This document shows positions 17,195 through 25,764 of a stretch of 64,000 nt of DNA, piece after piece (the first letter of the stretch is position 1; every line of letters starts with the position of its first letter). A program made the position numbers and the translations under genes. The DNA is from Gemmatimonadota bacterium (lineage in GTDB: Bacteria > Gemmatimonadota > Gemmatimonadetes > Longimicrobiales > Gaopeijiaceae), in NCBI GenBank assembly GCA_022826565.1, contig JAJDUP010000012.1, positions 186,001-250,000 on the forward strand. Direction: 5' to 3'. The notes under the pieces were generated by a model. That model did not search any database, had not been told where the DNA came from, and saw only the letters and a program-made list of their open reading frames with translations.

Positions 17195-18463
17195 TCAACC
17201 CTGACTGCAGTACGCGTTGCCGTCCACGTTCGGGTTCGCGCTGCACTCCGCCAAACTCGGCGGGAAGCAGTCGTGACGTCCCTGCATGAACGCCGTCGCC
17301 CACGGGCTCAGGCCCTCCGCGGCGAACCGCGCGTTGTCCTTGAGCCTGCGCGCCTCGAGCCAGAGCTCGAAGTTGCGCTCTCGGTCGAGCGCCAGCCACG
17401 CCTCGGCGTCGGTGGACGCCGACACGGGCGGCACCCCGACCCGGTCGCGCACATAGTTGATCCTGTCGATCGCGCCCTGGCGGTCGCCCATGCGCAGCAT
17501 GGCTTCCGCCTCTATGAGGCGCATCTCGTGGCCCTTGGCGAGCGGGTAGTCGTCGGCGCGGTCGGTGTACTTGAGCTGGCGGTAGAAGGGCTTTACGCCG
17601 CCGCCCGAAGTCTGGTTCATGTCCCTCCACGGCACGCGCGGATCGGTGTCCGGGCCGATGCTGTCATTGTACATCTGCCAGACCGTGATCTGCTTCTGGT
17701 TCTCGTGCGTGAATTGCCACACCGAGTTCCATTCCCGCCCGCTGTTGTCTGAGCGGTGCGCCACCCAGCTGAAGTCGTCCGGAATCTGGGCCGCGAGCGA
17801 TTGGGCCGCTGAATAGTTGCCCAGGATCAGGTTGGCCTGCGCCATCCCCGCCGTCGATGCCACCGCGATCGAGTCGTGCCCGGTGCTCTGCGCGCGGGTG
17901 CGCGCCTGCTCAAAGCGTTCGAGGGCACGCGTGTAGTGCATGTTCTTGTCCTCCAGGCGCCCCGGATCGGCGTTGCCGTCGCCGTCGGTGTCCTCGCCGC
18001 CGAAGACGGCGATGCAGACGTTGTCGCCGAGGATACGGTTCGCCCACCCGGCCCACATGTAGGCGGCAGTGAGGTACTGGTTGCTGGCCGCGTCGGACTG
18101 GGTCTCCGTGAGCCGGCTGATCCCGGCCGCCGCTCCCCAGCGCGCGAGCTGCATGGGATTCCAGCTGGACTCGGCGTTGGTCACGGTCAGCCGACCCTCG
18201 CCCGCATCCTGCAGCCATGGCTGCGTCGCGTCCGCGTTCAGGTCGGTCGACGCGGGTCCGCCCAGCCAGGACATCGCGTCCAGCGCCACCTCGACATCGG
18301 CCACCACGCCGACCAGCACGGTCTTCCCGGCGGCTTCCTCGTTCAGGGCGTCATCGATGATCGGACCCGGGTTCACAACGTCGAACAGGTCGCATGCGGA
18401 GAGCATCGCCGCGAAGGCCAGCACCCCGAGAATGTTCCGGTATCCCTTTGTGCATGTGTTCAT
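17195..18463 (-). CDS. SusD/RagB-family outer-membrane nutrient-binding lipoprotein
   Basis: A 422-residue lipoprotein with a lipobox LSAC after a hydrophobic leader (ILGVLAFAAMLSACDLFDVVNPG). The start of the mature protein, DVVNPGPI, and the TPR-like helices (ITRLTETQSDAASNQYLTAAYMWAGWANRIL) fit the SusD-like family. The C-terminal region has the typical PLAKGHEMRLIEAEAMLRMGDRQGAIDRIN and a conserved YVRDRVGVPP stretch. It would bind a ligand at the cell surface and close over the SusC pore. ATG 18463 has a strong GGAG seven bases upstream. It lies 25 bases downstream of the SusC gene on the same strand, which is the usual order. Substrate is not evident; there are no polysaccharide lyases or glycosidases beside it. 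Confidence 0.9.
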   Translation of the reverse strand: MNTCTKGYRNILGVLAFAAMLSACDLFDVVNPGPIIDDALNEEAAGKTVLVGVVADVEVALDAMSWLGGPASTDLNADATQPWLQDAGEGRLTVTNAESSWNPMQLARWGAAAGISRLTETQSDAASNQYLTAAYMWAGWANRILGDNVCIAVFGGEDTDGDGNADPGRLEDKNMHYTRALERFEQARTRAQSTGHDSIAVASTAGMAQANLILGNYSAAQSLAAQIPDDFSWVAHRSDNSGREWNSVWQFTHENQKQITVWQMYNDSIGPDTDPRVPWRDMNQTSGGGVKPFYRQLKYTDRADDYPLAKGHEMRLIEAEAMLRMGDRQGAIDRINYVRDRVGVPPVSASTDAEAWLALDRERNFELWLEARRLKDNARFAAEGLSPWATAFMQGRHDCFPPSLAECSANPNVDGNAYCSQG

Positions 18464-18488
18464 CGTTTTCTCCTTTCTCCCGGCAGGC

Positions 18489-21434
18489 CTAGAAGTTGGC
18501 CCGGAGGCTGATGGAGAACATGACCGGCGCCGGTAGCTGGTAGTACTCGTACCGGGCCGGGAACGTCCCGACTCCACCGTAGTAGCCGACGGTCAGCTCG
18601 GGATCGATGCCGGCACCCTTCGACCACTTGTAGGCGTTCTGCAGCGTCGCCGTGAGGGTCGTGCCGGTCGCACCCGGAATGATGTTGTCGGGAACCAGGA
18701 GAGACGCGGAGACCGTGCGGAGCTTGAAGAAGTCCGAAGGCCGCATCCAGAAGTCGAAGTTCGGCGTCGGCAGCTGGCAACGCGCGCGCCAGATGGCCGG
18801 AGCCGCGCCCCAGGCTGCTGCGTCGTCCGCGTTGTTCAGCCCGAGGTCGTTGCATTCCGGCCACAGGCCGCGCCGCACCTGCTGCCACGGCATGATGTTG
18901 AACTGGTACTGGCCGCCGTGGAACTCGCCGAGCGCGTAGATCGTCAGCCGCTGGAAGAGATTGATCGACGTCGAGCCGCTCAGGATGTGAGTCGGGTAGA
19001 TCGGGCCGTAGTAGTGATTCTCTTCGATCACAGGATCCGCAATCGCATCCGGATTCGACACCGACTCGCCCCACAGCGACACGATCGGATAGCCGACGCG
19101 CACCCACTGGCCGAGGATCGATCCCCAGCCGAGGAAGAACTCGGGCGCCTCGCCCAGTTCCAGGACCTCGCTGTTGATCGTCGAGACGCGGCCCGTCACC
19201 TCCCAGCGCACGTTCGCCAGCGAGACCGGCACGCCGCGCAGTTCGACTTCGATGCCCGTGTTCTTGAACTTCCCGACGTTCCGCAGCTGCGAGCTGAGGA
19301 AACCGTCGGAGGGCGCCGCCGTGACCGGCATGAGCGCGTCGCTGGTCACGCTGTTGTACCAGCTGACATCGACGCCGACGCGATCATCGAACATGCTTCC
19401 CTCGAAGCCCAGCTCCAGTTCGGAGGAACGCTCGGGGCCGAGGTCGGGATTCCCCAGGTTCGCCGGCGTCACCCCGGCCTGCCCCTCATAGCCGGCGACG
19501 GGGTTCCATGTGCGAACGGCGTCGAAGGCGCCGGGCGCCTTGCCGGACTGGCCCCAGGCCGCCCGAAGCTTCATCACCGGCCACCACTCGCTGGGCCAGA
19601 AGTCCATATCCGAAACCACATACGAGGTGCTGACCTTCGGATAGACCTGAAGTCCAAGGCTCTCCCCGAATGCGCTGTTCCCGTCGACCCGGACGCCGCC
19701 GGTCAGGAACAGGTTCTCGCCGATTCCCAGGACTTCCTGCGCGAAGAACCCGGCGTTCACGACTTTCAGCAGATCCTCGCTGGATGTCGTCGTCGCCCCT
19801 GATGTCAGCGTCTTCTCTCCGGGCCCGCCGAAGTCCTCGGAGAAGCCGTAGACCGTGTGGTCCCAGTCGCTGAAGATCTGTCCGCCTGCCGAGAAGCTGG
19901 AGGACAGGTTGTCGTTGATGTCGTATTCCCAGGTCGTTCCCAGATCGAAGGTGATCGTCCGGTGCTCCCACTCGTTCAGGTTGCGCCGGCCGCGGGGGCG
20001 GAGGACGTGGTCGAAGGGGAAGTTCTGCTGGTTGAAGGCGGTCGTGTAGTCCAGACCGACGGTCAGCCTGGTCGTGAGGCCGAGGGCATCCGCCCTGTGC
20101 GTTGTAGTCAGGCCGCCGACGAAGTGCTCCACGCGGCCGCTGTTGGTGATGTCGAAAAGGATCTGGTCGGGATCACCCTGGTAGTTGTCCCGGTCGACCG
20201 CCGCGTTGGTGTAGTCCTGCGTGCCCCGGAGCACGTTCAGCATGAAGCCGGTCGCGTTGTCGCCCATCTCCATGTAGTTGGTCGTCCGATGCGTGTAGGA
20301 CGTGTTCAGCGCGATGTTGAGCGAAGACATCGGCTGCATTCCGAAATTGCCGCGCACGCTGTAGAGCTGGTCGTCGTTGTTGTCGATGACGCCGTCTTCA
20401 TAGTTCATTCCGGCGGACACGAAGTAGCGGAACACGTTCGTGCCGCCCGAGACGGAGAGCTTGGCCTCGCCGAGCCCGCCGTTGGAGTACCACGGCTTGG
20501 TGAATCCCCAGTCATCGGTCTTGCCCAGGATCGGCCCCATGGTGTTCCCGGTCATGAAGCGCGTGCCGCCGGTCATCTCCGCCGTCCAGGTCGCTCCCTG
20601 CCCCGAGCGTCCCTGCTTGGTGAAGATCTGGATCACGCCGCCCGCCGCCTCGGTGCCGTAGAGCGTCGTCGCCGCCGACCCGCGCACGACCTCGACCCGC
20701 TCGATATCCGAGGGGTCGATCAGATCGAGGGGATTGGGCGAGGTCTGCGCGCCCGCCGGGCCCGGGTTGATGCTGGACCGGTTGTTGTAGATCCCCGAGT
20801 TGTTGTTCATGCGGATCCCGTCCACGTAGATCAGCGGCTGCACATCCTGGCTTATGCTGTTGATCCCCCGGAGGACGATCTTCGAGCCCCCGCCGACCTG
20901 TCCCTCGTTGCGCCACTGCTGCAGCCCGGTCGTCTGCCCGTTCAGGATCTCGGTCAGCGTCTGCGAGGGCGTGTTTTCGAGCGCGGCCGCGCGCACGCTG
21001 CCGACGCTGTTACCGAGTTCGCGACGTGACGAGGCCCCCGGCGTCCCCGTCACCACCAGCTCGTCGAGCTCAAGGGCGGTCTCGCTGAGACGGAACTCGA
21101 GCACCGCCGCCTCGTCGTCCGACACCTGGACCATCTGGCTGACGGTCCGGAACCCGATCCTCTCGGCGAAGACCTCGTGGGTCCCGGCCGGAACGTTGAG
21201 GATGATGAAGCGGCCGTTGTCGCCGGTCACGGTCCCGAGACCGGTGTCGCCGATGCGAATCTGCGCGACGCCGATGGGGGTGTTGTTCGATGCGTTGAGC
21301 ACGCTGCCCGTGATCCTGCCGGTCTGCGCCGAAACGGCGGACGGCAGGACGGCGACAATCCCGGCGACGAGCACTAGAAGTGTGGGCAACCGAAGGACCC
21401 GGATTGCCCGAAAGTCTGCGATGGATACTCTCAT
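18489..21434 (-). CDS. SusC/RagA-family TonB-dependent outer-membrane receptor
   Basis: A 981-residue outer-membrane transporter: a signal peptide ending near AVSAQ, a carboxypeptidase-regulatory-like domain (GRITGSVLNASNNTPIG to about 110), a TonB-box-like segment LELDELVVTGT, a plug with the conserved RGSAATTLYGTEAAGGVIQ, and a long beta-barrel ending in Phe (SISLRANF), the signal for BAM insertion. It imports a ligand using TonB energy, together with the SusD protein encoded directly downstream. ATG 21434 is preceded by AGGAGG at ideal spacing and by the signal peptide, so a longer upstream reading is unlikely. The family is common in Bacteroidota and Gemmatimonadota. Confidence 0.92.
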   Translation of the reverse strand: MRVSIADFRAIRVLRLPTLLVLVAGIVAVLPSAVSAQTGRITGSVLNASNNTPIGVAQIRIGDTGLGTVTGDNGRFIILNVPAGTHEVFAERIGFRTVSQMVQVSDDEAAVLEFRLSETALELDELVVTGTPGASSRRELGNSVGSVRAAALENTPSQTLTEILNGQTTGLQQWRNEGQVGGGSKIVLRGINSISQDVQPLIYVDGIRMNNNSGIYNNRSSINPGPAGAQTSPNPLDLIDPSDIERVEVVRGSAATTLYGTEAAGGVIQIFTKQGRSGQGATWTAEMTGGTRFMTGNTMGPILGKTDDWGFTKPWYSNGGLGEAKLSVSGGTNVFRYFVSAGMNYEDGVIDNNDDQLYSVRGNFGMQPMSSLNIALNTSYTHRTTNYMEMGDNATGFMLNVLRGTQDYTNAAVDRDNYQGDPDQILFDITNSGRVEHFVGGLTTTHRADALGLTTRLTVGLDYTTAFNQQNFPFDHVLRPRGRRNLNEWEHRTITFDLGTTWEYDINDNLSSSFSAGGQIFSDWDHTVYGFSEDFGGPGEKTLTSGATTTSSEDLLKVVNAGFFAQEVLGIGENLFLTGGVRVDGNSAFGESLGLQVYPKVSTSYVVSDMDFWPSEWWPVMKLRAAWGQSGKAPGAFDAVRTWNPVAGYEGQAGVTPANLGNPDLGPERSSELELGFEGSMFDDRVGVDVSWYNSVTSDALMPVTAAPSDGFLSSQLRNVGKFKNTGIEVELRGVPVSLANVRWEVTGRVSTINSEVLELGEAPEFFLGWGSILGQWVRVGYPIVSLWGESVSNPDAIADPVIEENHYYGPIYPTHILSGSTSINLFQRLTIYALGEFHGGQYQFNIMPWQQVRRGLWPECNDLGLNNADDAAAWGAAPAIWRARCQLPTPNFDFWMRPSDFFKLRTVSASLLVPDNIIPGATGTTLTATLQNAYKWSKGAGIDPELTVGYYGGVGTFPARYEYYQLPAPVMFSISLRANF

Positions 21435-21519
21435 GGGAGCCTCCTTTGCGGGGGATTGCTGGACATGGGAATTGGCTTCCACCTTATGCAGGCGGAACTG
21501 CACACGCAAGCGTATTCAG

Positions 21520-22047
21520 TCAGCGCCCGATCGGGATCCTCAGGATGGTCATCCCGGGGCGGAAAGCCTGCCGGTTGGTGGGATCTTCCGTGCCACCCTC
21601 GGAGGACCCGATGTGACCGGCCAGGAGGACGCCAAGGATGCCCCCCGCCACCACCCCGCCGGTGAGCAGGGCGCTTCGCGCTGCGGAAAACTGCTGCTCG
21701 GCGACCCCGGTCACGTCGGCCATCGGAATCCGCAGGGTATCGGCGACCTTGGGGCTGCGCTGGAGTTCCGGGACGATGCCCGGGATCGGGACCACGAGAA
21801 CGATGGCATCGGGATCGACGGAGAGCACGCTGCCTACGAGGCTCAGCCGCGCCACCCCGGTGGCGGATGCCTGGCGTATCTGTCCCTCGGGCGTCAGGTC
21901 GGTGCGGATCTGCGAACCGATGACGGGATCCCCGGCGACCGGCTGGAAGGTGGTGCACGCGGAAGCCGCCAGCAGCGCCGCGATCGTGGCCGCCGATACC
22001 AGCGCGCGGAGCGGAGATGCCTTGTCGGTACGGGTCAGGGCACGCAC
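21520..22047 (-). CDS. Putative lipoprotein of unknown function
   Basis: About 175 residues. A hydrophobic leader ends in LLAASAC, a good lipobox, followed by TTFQPVAGDPVIGSQIRTDL. A Gly-rich hydrophobic stretch near residue 140 (LLTGGVVAGGILGVLLAG) could be a second membrane segment. GTG 22047 (VRALTRTDK) is preferred because AGAGG lies five bases upstream. The middle reads like a small beta-barrel (VARLSLVGSVLSVDPDAIVLVVPIPG). I do not recognise the family. It is upstream of the SusC gene on the same strand with 85 bases between, so co-expression is possible but not shown. Confidence 0.7.
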   Translation of the reverse strand: MRALTRTDKASPLRALVSAATIAALLAASACTTFQPVAGDPVIGSQIRTDLTPEGQIRQASATGVARLSLVGSVLSVDPDAIVLVVPIPGIVPELQRSPKVADTLRIPMADVTGVAEQQFSAARSALLTGGVVAGGILGVLLAGHIGSSEGGTEDPTNRQAFRPGMTILRIPIGR

Positions 22048-22149
22048 GGCAACCTCTTTGGGGCTACAGGTGGACCAGATCAAGCGTAGAGGAAATTACG
22101 AGCGGCCGCGGCGCTGGCAACCACGGATCGCCCGTCGGGCCGGCAGGAA

Positions 22150-23310
22150 TCATCGGCGCGCGACCAGCTCGCCGTTCCACAGGCGCCGGACAAAGTCCCC
22201 GGCAGGCAAGACCTCGATTCCATCCCGGGTGCGTCTCGCTCGTGGTTCGAGACACACGATCGCGCGGCGCTCGACGCTGTGCTCCGTCGCCAGGCTGCGC
22301 AGCCCCCTGAGGTGATGCCGCCCGACGTTGCCGGTCGCCTTGGCCTCCACCGCCAGGCGCATGTCGCCCATAATGAAGTCGACTTCGACCCCGCTGGGCA
22401 TCCGCCAGTGCGTCAGCTCCCCGTCGAACCCGGTGTAGGTGACGTGCGCGGCCAATTCGTGATGGACCCAGTTCTCGAATGCCTTTCCGTACAGCTGGGA
22501 ACCGCGGACGATCGTTCCCCTGCGGGCCATCCGGTTGACGACGCCGACATCGGAAAAGTAGAACTTCGGACCGGCGGCCAAACGGCGTTTGCGGCGCTTG
22601 CGCCACGCCGGAAGCCAGCGGCCCAGCAAGGTGTCCTCGAGGATCCCGAAATAGGCCTTGGCCGTTTGCGAGGACACACCGCAATCCCGGCCGACATTTG
22701 AGAAATTCACCGGCTCGGCGTCGCTCAGCGCCGCGGCGTCCAGAAATCCGGAAAAGGCCGGTAGGTTGCGGACCAGCCCTTCGGCCGCCACTTCCTCCTT
22801 GAGGTAATCGGCGACATAGGCGTCAAGGAGCCGCCGCGGTTTCGCCGATTGGCCGATGCGGGGCAGATAGCCCGCGTTCAGCACATCATCGAGGTCGAAT
22901 CCCCGCCCCAGCTCCGCCGCCGTCAGACCGCGGAGCTCGTATCGAATCGCTCGCCCGCCAAGAAGGTTGGCGGCACCGCGCCTGACCTTCCTGGCGCTGG
23001 AGCCGCACAGGGCAAAGTTGAGTCCGCGGTTCTCCATCAGCCAGTGTACCTCGTCCAGAAGCGCGGGGACCTTCTGGATCTCGTCGATCACGATCTGCCG
23101 GCCCGGCTCGGGGCCCTCGGCTTCGATCTCCTCGCGAAGAAGCTCCGGGCGGGTTACGTACCGCCGGAACTCGTCGCTCTTCAGCAGGTCGATCCAGCGA
23201 CCGTCGGGATAGTGCTGTCTCAGCAGGGTGCTCTTGCCGGTCTGCCGGGGACCCCAGAGGAAGAACGTCTCTCGCCCGGGTGGCGGCAGGGATAGGACTC
23301 TCTTGAACAT
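22150..23310 (-). CDS. AAA_14/DUF4143 ATPase
   Basis: A 386-residue protein with Walker A GPRQTGKST at about residue 20, a Walker B-type IVIDEIQKVP, a sensor-like FALCGSSARK, and a C-terminal DUF4143 domain that resembles a restriction-endonuclease fold (VDFIMGDMRLAVEAKAT). Members occur in hundreds of copies in some genomes; proposed roles in stress or toxin-antitoxin-like behaviour are unproven. ATG 23310 (MFKRVLSLPP) is chosen because the family usually starts this way and because the next upstream start is a TTG. A perfect 10-bp palindrome TATCATGATA lies 11 bases upstream and may be its operator. It is convergent with nothing; the flanking lipoprotein gene is on the same strand. Confidence 0.88.
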   Translation of the reverse strand: MFKRVLSLPPPGRETFFLWGPRQTGKSTLLRQHYPDGRWIDLLKSDEFRRYVTRPELLREEIEAEGPEPGRQIVIDEIQKVPALLDEVHWLMENRGLNFALCGSSARKVRRGAANLLGGRAIRYELRGLTAAELGRGFDLDDVLNAGYLPRIGQSAKPRRLLDAYVADYLKEEVAAEGLVRNLPAFSGFLDAAALSDAEPVNFSNVGRDCGVSSQTAKAYFGILEDTLLGRWLPAWRKRRKRRLAAGPKFYFSDVGVVNRMARRGTIVRGSQLYGKAFENWVHHELAAHVTYTGFDGELTHWRMPSGVEVDFIMGDMRLAVEAKATGNVGRHHLRGLRSLATEHSVERRAIVCLEPRARRTRDGIEVLPAGDFVRRLWNGELVARR

Positions 23311-23321
23311 GCATTTCAATT

Positions 23322-23331
23322 TATCATGATA
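23322..23331. promoter_or_regulatory. Palindrome TATCATGATA upstream of the DUF4143 ATPase
   Basis: A perfect 10-bp palindrome in an AT-rich island (TTTATCATGATATTTTG) just upstream of the ATPase start and within the divergent region to the DinB gene. It could be an operator or part of the promoter. No second copy was seen in the window. Confidence 0.4.
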
Positions 23332-23444
23332 TTTTGAAGTGGTACAGTGAATTAGACAGGCCGCCGTTGCCCGCGAGTCACCCGTCGACTCACATTAGAG
23401 CCGTCATCCGGACCCAATCGCCGCCCAAGGAGCGCCCGAACCCA

Positions 23445-23981
23445 ATGCACGTCACCGCCCTGTCCGTCCTCGGCTTCGCCTTCCTCGCCCTCGCCCCGAA
23501 ACCCGCCCAGGCCCAGGACACCCCCGACTTCCGCGCCGAATTCCAGGGACAGTACGAAGCGACGGCCCAAAAGCTGGTCGCACTGTCCGAGGCGATGCCC
23601 GCCGAATCGTACGGCTGGTCGCCCATGGAAGGGGTCATGACCGTGGCCAGCGTCTACCGGCACATCGCCCGCTACAACTACATGTACCCGCACCTCTACC
23701 TGGGCGTCGAGCCACCGAAGGGCGTGGATTACGAGACTCTCGAAGAGGGTGGTGCCGACAAGGAAGAGGTGGCGAGGATCCTGGTCGAATCGATGGACCA
23801 CGCGCGCGCCGTCGTCGCCGGCATGTCCGACACCGACCTGGACGCGCCCGCCGAACTGTACGGCCGTCAGGTGGCAAGCTGGGCGGTACTGCTCCAGCTC
23901 CTCACCCACATGAACGAGCACCTCGGCCAGGCGATCGCATACGCCCGCATGAACAGGATCGTGCCTCCCTGGTCGCGCTAG
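23445..23981 (+). CDS. Secreted DinB-family protein
   Basis: A 178-residue protein with a signal peptide (VLGFAFLALAPKPAQAQ) followed by a four-helix DinB/YfiT-like domain. The metal-binding histidines fit the pattern: His in SVYRHIARYN and two in HMNEHLGQAIAYARMN. DinB-like proteins bind a divalent metal and include thiol-dependent transferases; the exported ones common in Gemmatimonadota have no known substrate. ATG 23445 has AAGGAG 12 bases upstream; the longer frame from 23334 would bury the signal peptide. The stop lies three bases before the double-palindrome element that covers the start of the multicopper oxidase gene. Confidence 0.88.
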   Translation: MHVTALSVLGFAFLALAPKPAQAQDTPDFRAEFQGQYEATAQKLVALSEAMPAESYGWSPMEGVMTVASVYRHIARYNYMYPHLYLGVEPPKGVDYETLEEGGADKEEVARILVESMDHARAVVAGMSDTDLDAPAELYGRQVASWAVLLQLLTHMNEHLGQAIAYARMNRIVPPWSR

Positions 23982-23984
23982 AAT

Positions 23985-24023
23985 TGTAAACGCGACTTTA
24001 CATAGTGTAATGTCGACCATACA
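23985..24023 (+). promoter_or_regulatory. Double 18-bp palindrome, site A (on the multicopper oxidase start)
   Basis: Two dyads of 18 bp, TGTAAACGCGACTTTACA (23985-24002) and TGTAATGTCGACCATACA (24006-24023), are separated by three bases, giving a 21-bp period. The second covers the start codon ATG at 24010. The same arrangement occurs at 37834, 43223 and 59653. A bound protein would block translation initiation or promoter clearance; a TAGAAT at 23979 could be the -10 box. The likely class is a dimeric repressor binding twice on one face of the DNA. Confidence 0.7.
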
Positions 24024-25764
24024 AACGATTGCAGTCGGGCGGCGCCACGGGCCCCTCCCCATCCTCGCCCTGGCACTCACTGCCGCTTGGGCACTCCCCA
24101 CCAGCGCCGCCCCCCAGGACACCACCCGCGCCCGCGCCATGTCCATGCCGATGAACATGGCCATGCCCATGGACTCCGTCCGCGGCTCCGGCGACATGAT
24201 CATGACCATGCTGCGCAACCCCATGCTTCCCGGCCTGCGCGGCGTCAGCCCCTCGGTCGACCCCTTCCTGCCGGGCGAGGGCGTCGACACCGCAACCATC
24301 GCCTGGGCCACCCCCCGCGAAGTCATCTACGCCGCCGACGGCGACACCGTCGCCCTCGAGGCCCGCATCGTGAAGCGCAGGATCGGCGGCCGCACCTTCG
24401 TCATGTACGGCTTCAACGGCCAGTACCCGGGCCCGCTCCTCCGCGTCGCCCAGAACACGAGGATTGTGATTCGTTTCACAAACTCGATCGACCTGCCGTC
24501 CACCATCCACTGGCACGGCCTCCGCCTCGAGAACCGCTTCGACGGCGTTCCCGACGTCACCCAGCCGCCCGTCCCGCCCGGCGGCGAGTTCATCTACGAG
24601 GTCGTCTTCCCCGACGCGGGTCTCTACTGGTACCACCCGCACGTGCGCGAGGACATCCAGCAGGACGGCGGCCTCTACGGCAACATGATGGTCGACCCCG
24701 CCCGCGCCGACTATTTCGGCCCCGCCACCCGCGAAGAGTTCATCATGGTGGACGACCTCCTGGTCGACGGCGACGAGCTCCTCCCCTACGGCCGCGACGC
24801 CGCCAACTTCACGATCATGGGGCGCTTCGGAAACGTCATGCTGGTCAACGGCGAGGAGCGCTACGCCGCCACCGTCCGCCCTGGCGAGGTCGTCCGCTTC
24901 TTCGTGACGAACGTGTCCAACACCCGCAGCTACAACCTGAGCTTCGCCGGCCACGACATGAAGCTCGTGGGCACCGACCTGTCCCGTTTCCAGCGCGAAA
25001 TGATGGTGGAATCGCTGGTCATCTCGCCGGCCGAGCGCTACATCGTCGAAGTGCGATTCCCCGCCGCGGGCACCTACGCGCTGCTCAACCAGGTCCAGGT
25101 CGTCGACCACATGCGCGGCACCTTCTACGCGGCTGTCGACACTCTGGGCGCCGTCGTCGTGGCAGGAGATGAGGTTGAAGAGAGCGACGCCCTCCGCACC
25201 TCCCACTCGACCATGCGAACCGATGCGGTTCTCGAAGCCGAGCTTGCGGAATTCCGCCCTCACTTCGACCGCCCCGCAGACCACGAACTCCTCCTGACCG
25301 TCGACATCGAGGGCCTGCCCATCCTGGTGCAGCAGTTCATCTCGATCGACACCATCTACCGGCCGCCCGTCGAGTGGACCGACGGCATGCCGAACATGAA
25401 CTGGCTGTCGACATCGAACGAGGTGCGCTGGATCCTGCGCGACGAGGCCGCCGCAGCCGAAAACGACGAAATCGACTGGCGTTTCGCGCTCGGCGACGTG
25501 GTGAAGATCCGCCTCCGCAACGACGCCGACGCCTTCCACCCCATGCACCACCCCATCCACCTGCACGGCCAGCGATTCCTCGTGCTGTCGCGCGACGGCG
25601 TCGAGAACCGTAATCTGGCGTGGAAGGACACGGTCCTCGTCCCGGTGGGGTCCACCGTCGACCTGTTGATGGAGGCGTCGAACCCTGGCGAGTGGATGGT
25701 CCACTGCCACATCGCCGAGCACCTCGATGCCGGCATGATGGGGTCGTTCACGGTGGTGCCGTAA
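24010..25764 (+). CDS. Multicopper oxidase with Met-rich N-terminus
   Basis: A 584-residue exported cupredoxin oxidase. All four copper motifs are visible: IHWHGLR and YWYHPHVRED in the first domain, HPMHHPIHLHG and HCHIAEHLDAGMM in the last; the final motif supplies the type 1 Cys and two His plus a Met axial ligand. The signal peptide ends around TSAAPQ. It is followed by a Met-rich stretch starting at residue 44 (MSMPMNMAMPM), resembling methionine copper-binding segments of CueO-like cuprous oxidases. Role: oxidation of Cu(I), other metals or phenolics in the periplasm, probably metal tolerance. There is no good ribosome site before ATG 24010, which lies in site A; no other start precedes the signal peptide. 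Its stop codon abuts the stop of the convergent DUF3179 gene exactly. Confidence 0.92.
   Translation: MSTIQTIAVGRRHGPLPILALALTAAWALPTSAAPQDTTRARAMSMPMNMAMPMDSVRGSGDMIMTMLRNPMLPGLRGVSPSVDPFLPGEGVDTATIAWATPREVIYAADGDTVALEARIVKRRIGGRTFVMYGFNGQYPGPLLRVAQNTRIVIRFTNSIDLPSTIHWHGLRLENRFDGVPDVTQPPVPPGGEFIYEVVFPDAGLYWYHPHVREDIQQDGGLYGNMMVDPARADYFGPATREEFIMVDDLLVDGDELLPYGRDAANFTIMGRFGNVMLVNGEERYAATVRPGEVVRFFVTNVSNTRSYNLSFAGHDMKLVGTDLSRFQREMMVESLVISPAERYIVEVRFPAAGTYALLNQVQVVDHMRGTFYAAVDTLGAVVVAGDEVEESDALRTSHSTMRTDAVLEAELAEFRPHFDRPADHELLLTVDIEGLPILVQQFISIDTIYRPPVEWTDGMPNMNWLSTSNEVRWILRDEAAAAENDEIDWRFALGDVVKIRLRNDADAFHPMHHPIHLHGQRFLVLSRDGVENRNLAWKDTVLVPVGSTVDLLMEASNPGEWMVHCHIAEHLDAGMMGSFTVVP

Noticed and set aside
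23985..24023. The double palindrome as a dif/Xer site
   Set aside because: The first 28-29 bases have the length of a dif site, but four copies in 64 kb and a second dyad at 21 bp make an operator more likely.
23998..25722. Minus-strand frame opposite the multicopper oxidase
   Set aside because: No motif; the plus strand has all copper motifs.
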